From Flavobacteriales bacterium UBA1531 (GTDB lineage Bacteria; Bacteroidota; Bacteroidia; Flavobacteriales_D; Sanyastnellaceae), in the NCBI GenBank assembly GCA_002323795.1, contig DCPZ01000049.1, positions 1 to 22,697 of the forward strand: a DNA stretch of 22,697 nucleotides, in the 5' to 3' direction. The notes beneath the pieces are model-generated. The model was not told the origin of the DNA, searched no databases, and saw nothing but the letters and a program-made list of their open reading frames with translations. Position numbers and translations under genes: made by a program. Positions 20,425 through 22,697 of the stretch are shown here, piece by piece. Every line of letters begins with the position of its first letter. Positions within the stretch are counted from its first letter, which is position 1.

Positions 20425-22697
20425 TTATTCGCCGCAAGTCGTTCCGAATACAGAAAGGAATGACAACAAGTCAGGTGTGGCAACAAGTCCGTCGCCGTCC
20501 AAATCACCTGGGCAATCGTCTTCTGCAAATATGCAAGATCCGTTGTCCGTGTTTGCAGCAGCATCGTAGTTGTCAGCAGCTTCATAAATACAACCATACG
20601 CTACAGGTGTGGCGCATGACCCATCGTCTTCATTCGCTGCCAATGCAAACTCTGCATAGGCAGGGTCGGTGCAGCCGAGGATTGGACAAGTCGCTTCACA
20701 GCTACCTGCGCATAATTCAATTGCAAGACCCTCTGAAGCAGTAGCAGCGTAATTTCCACCACCCTCTCCAATTGGAGCATCAGGGTTGGATGAGCACTCA
20801 GCTGGAGCATTGATTACTTGTCCCCATCCGGACCAGCCGTCGGCTTCACCGGTAGCAGCGATGACGTATTCAAAAGAAGTTCCTTCCTCTAGGCTTAAAG
20901 AACCTTCGAAACGTCCATTGTTCCAATTGTATGCTAATTCGACTCCCCATGCACCCCAACCATTCCAAGAACCGTTGATAACAACTGCAGCATAGTCCAT
21001 GTCCAGCAAGTACGCATAATTCGTCATGTCAATTGAGAATAAAACATCGACCATGACCGGAGGAGCAGAACAAGATCCGTCGGTTGTGCACTCACCAAAG
21101 CAAGTGTTCACCACATGATCTTCTGTGATGTTGGAAAGCAGTCGATCGTTCCAAGTACCGTCTGCACAGTCTTGGCCCGAGATGTCTTCTTTGCAACTCC
21201 AATCGCCGCAAGCACCATTCGTAAACGTATAGTTTCCGTTGTACGGTGTCGTCAACTCTAATGTGATGGAGTAGACTCCATCACCGTCTTCGTCTGTCAT
21301 TGGGTTGTCCCCAGGACTACCGAAATCAACACCACCTGCAAGGAAAACGCCATCAGGAGAAACCTCCTCGTTCTGCATGTTCACATTCCATGTCACCATA
21401 GCTGTGCCAGAAGAGGCGCAAGATTCGCTGCATTGTCCGTAGCAAAAAGTTACCGAAGTGTCTTCGTTGATGTCCGAAAGCAGACGATCATTCCAAGTAC
21501 CATCAGCACACTCTAAGCCTGCGAGGTTTTCCTTACACGAGTAGTCTCCACATGCACCATTGGTGAAAATGTAATTACCCGTAAACGGTGTAGGCAATTC
21601 AATAGCGATGGTGTAAATGCCATCAGCGTCTTCGTCTGTCATTGGGTACGTCCCTGGTGCTCCAAAGAAATCACCTCCAGCGACATAAACTCCACTTTCG
21701 GCAACTTCTTCGTTTGACATATTTACATTGAATGTGACCGTTGCATAGCTTTGTTCGTCACCTGTGCAAGCATCACAAGAATTATAGCATACTACTCCGA
21801 GCTCCACATCAGAATCACCCAAAACCAAAGAACGGTTCGTAAAGCCATCAATTGTGCTTGTGCAAGCTTCTCCACCTGCAAATTCTTCCTGAGAAGACCA
21901 ACCGTCCAATGTAAATTTGTACTCATAAGTGGCGTTAGAGGTCAAATCAATCGATAGTTGATACACGTTGTCGCCGTCGTCGTCAGTCATTTCAGCACAT
22001 CCGCCGCACCAGCCATTGAAACTTCCATTGAGATTTACCATTCCAAACGTACCTTCGTGATCGCTCATGTCGACTTGGAAGGTCACTGAAGCCGTCTCAT
22101 CAGCTGAAGCACAAGCATCGCAAGAGTTGTAGCAAACAGCATTAAGTGTTTGTTCACCTTCTACGAAAAGCGCTCTGTTGGTAAAACCGTCATTCGTAAC
22201 TGTGCACGACTCACCACCCGCGAAGAATTCCTGTTGCCCCCAATTATCGAGCGTAAACTTGTATTCAATGTTCGTTCCCAAGTCAAGTTCTGCGGTGGTC
22301 GTGTAAACACCATCGCCGTCATCGTCAGACATTTGGTTGCAATCTCCGCACCATCCATTGAGTGAACCGCTCAAGTTGACCAAGCCAAAATCACCGGTGT
22401 ATTCGTTCATGTCTACGTTGAATGTGACGATCGCCGTTTGAGCTGGTTGAGAGCATGTACCGTCCGTAGAACATTCGCCAAAGCATGTATTTACAACATG
22501 GTCCTCTGTAATGTTTGAGAGCAGTCGGTCATTCCAAGTGCCATCTGCACAGTCCTGGCCTGCAATGTCTTCTTTGCATGAATAATCTCCGCATGCTCCG
22601 TTTGTAAATGTGTAGTTTCCATTGTACGGAGTGGTCAATTCCAACGTAATGGAGTAAACACCATCACCATCGTCATCTGTCATTGGGTTATCGCCTG
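20425..22697 (-). CDS. Large secreted modular repeat protein, 5'-truncated by the window edge
   Basis: The frame is open to the right edge, so the N-terminus and signal peptide are outside. The visible 757 or so residues carry, in order: a type A module (partial), two type B modules, two type A modules and one divergent type C module. Each starts with a VTFNVDM/VTWNVNM-like strand. Type B has GS(L/F)NGWCG(D/G)C and EYKFTLD.W; type A has a PMTDEDGDGVYSI strand and FTNGACGDYSCKE; type C has GSWNGWGAWG. The NGW signature and beta-strand pattern resemble CBM20/CBM48-like starch-binding folds, so glycan binding is possible. Two cysteine modules (GCTDPAYAEFALAANEDDGSC and the next) follow, then one EF-hand-type dockerin loop (CPGDLDGDGLVATPD). 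The protein ends 14 residues after this loop, without a recognisable T9SS domain. No catalytic domain is visible. Confidence 0.85.
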   Translation of the reverse strand, partial: GDNPMTDDDGDGVYSITLELTTPYNGNYTFTNGACGDYSCKEDIAGQDCADGTWNDRLLSNITEDHVVNTCFGECSTDGTCSQPAQTAIVTFNVDMNEYTGDFGLVNLSGSLNGWCGDCNQMSDDDGDGVYTTTAELDLGTNIEYKFTLDNWGQQEFFAGGESCTVTNDGFTNRALFVEGEQTLNAVCYNSCDACASADETASVTFQVDMSDHEGTFGMVNLNGSFNGWCGGCAEMTDDDGDNVYQLSIDLTSNATYEYKFTLDGWSSQEEFAGGEACTSTIDGFTNRSLVLGDSDVELGVVCYNSCDACTGDEQSYATVTFNVNMSNEEVAESGVYVAGGDFFGAPGTYPMTDEDADGIYTIAIELPTPFTGNYIFTNGACGDYSCKENLAGLECADGTWNDRLLSDINEDTSVTFCYGQCSESCASSGTAMVTWNVNMQNEEVSPDGVFLAGGVDFGSPGDNPMTDEDGDGVYSITLELTTPYNGNYTFTNGACGDWSCKEDISGQDCADGTWNDRLLSNITEDHVVNTCFGECTTDGSCSAPPVMVDVLFSIDMTNYAYLLDMDYAAVVINGSWNGWGAWGVELAYNWNNGRFEGSLSLEEGTSFEYVIAATGEADGWSGWGQVINAPAECSSNPDAPIGEGGGNYAATASEGLAIELCAGSCEATCPILGCTDPAYAEFALAANEDDGSCATPVAYGCIYEAADNYDAAANTDNGSCIFAEDDCPGDLDGDGLVATPDLLSFLSVFGTTCGE
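21070..22697 (-). repeat. Five tandem intragenic module repeats, order A-B-B-A-A
   Basis: Approximate units, in reading order, are A1 22697-22453 (partial), B1 22434-22111, B2 22092-21766, A2 21744-21418 and A3 21402-21070; the divergent C unit is 21054-20794. A1 and A3 share nearly all of about 77 residues, differing at only a few positions (for example Tyr/Trp in the GACGD.SC motif, and Ser/Thr in GEC.TDG). A2 and the B pair are more diverged. Each complete unit is about 325-333 bases. The A modules pair with a FCYGQC/TCFGEC ending and the B modules with a CYNSCDAC ending. Confidence 0.85.

Noticed and set aside
20425..22697. Repeated structure as a CRISPR array or DNA-level repeat
   Set aside because: The units are about 330 bases, in frame, and conserved at protein level while codons differ, which is a modular protein and not an array.

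Overview
The window is a gene-dense stretch of a Bacteroidota chromosome, most likely a marine member of Flavobacteriales. This rests on several signs. Two secreted proteins end in T9SS type A sorting domains and one in a type B (gliding-motility) domain. An S46 dipeptidyl peptidase is present, and the GCTD..ACNY..A..D.G.C cysteine modules recur. Ribosome binding sites are poor, and candidate promoters of the Bacteroidota type (TTG, 19-21 nt, TAnnTTTG) sit in front of several genes. No rRNA, tRNA, mobile element or CRISPR array was seen, and no stretch over 300 bases lacks a gene.

Layout. 1-3479 (+): the 3' part of a fused isobutyryl-CoA mutase gene (icmF, 5' end outside the window), overlapping by one base an EamA/DMT transporter. 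3589-11221 (-): a tight four-gene run. In transcription order it holds a very large secreted lysyl oxidase-domain protein, a secreted CotH-type kinase protein, a cytoplasmic sulfotransferase-like protein and a class IV aminotransferase, with gaps of 13, 3 and 9 bases. 11340-11468 (+): a 42-residue His-rich membrane peptide. 11538-13685 (-): a DPP11-like S46 peptidase. 13802-14854 (+): threonine aldolase. 14870-16762 (-): a secreted SprB-repeat/T9SS protein. 16820-18282 (+): yaaA and a periplasmic FKBP prolyl isomerase, closed by a clear terminator. 18418-19695 (+): a DUF819 membrane protein. 19715-20290 (-): GTP cyclohydrolase II (ribA). 20425-22697 (-): the 3' part of a large secreted protein built from repeated beta-sandwich, carbohydrate-binding-like modules.

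The most interesting locus is the four-gene run. Its first protein carries a lysyl oxidase domain in which the three copper histidines, the lysine and tyrosine that form the lysine tyrosylquinone cofactor, and several disulfide cysteines all fall at the spacing of human LOX. Next to it is a CotH protein kinase carrying a T9SS sorting domain. Together they suggest an exported protein-modifying system (oxidative cross-linking plus phosphorylation) acting on the cell surface or matrix. The two downstream genes, sulfotransferase-like and aminotransferase IV, are a pair whose domains I recall being fused in plant aminotransferase-like proteins. Other notable points are near-leaderless promoter geometry in front of several genes, a perfect 20-bp palindrome where the ribA -33 box should be, and intragenic repeats whose protein is almost unchanged while their codons have drifted.
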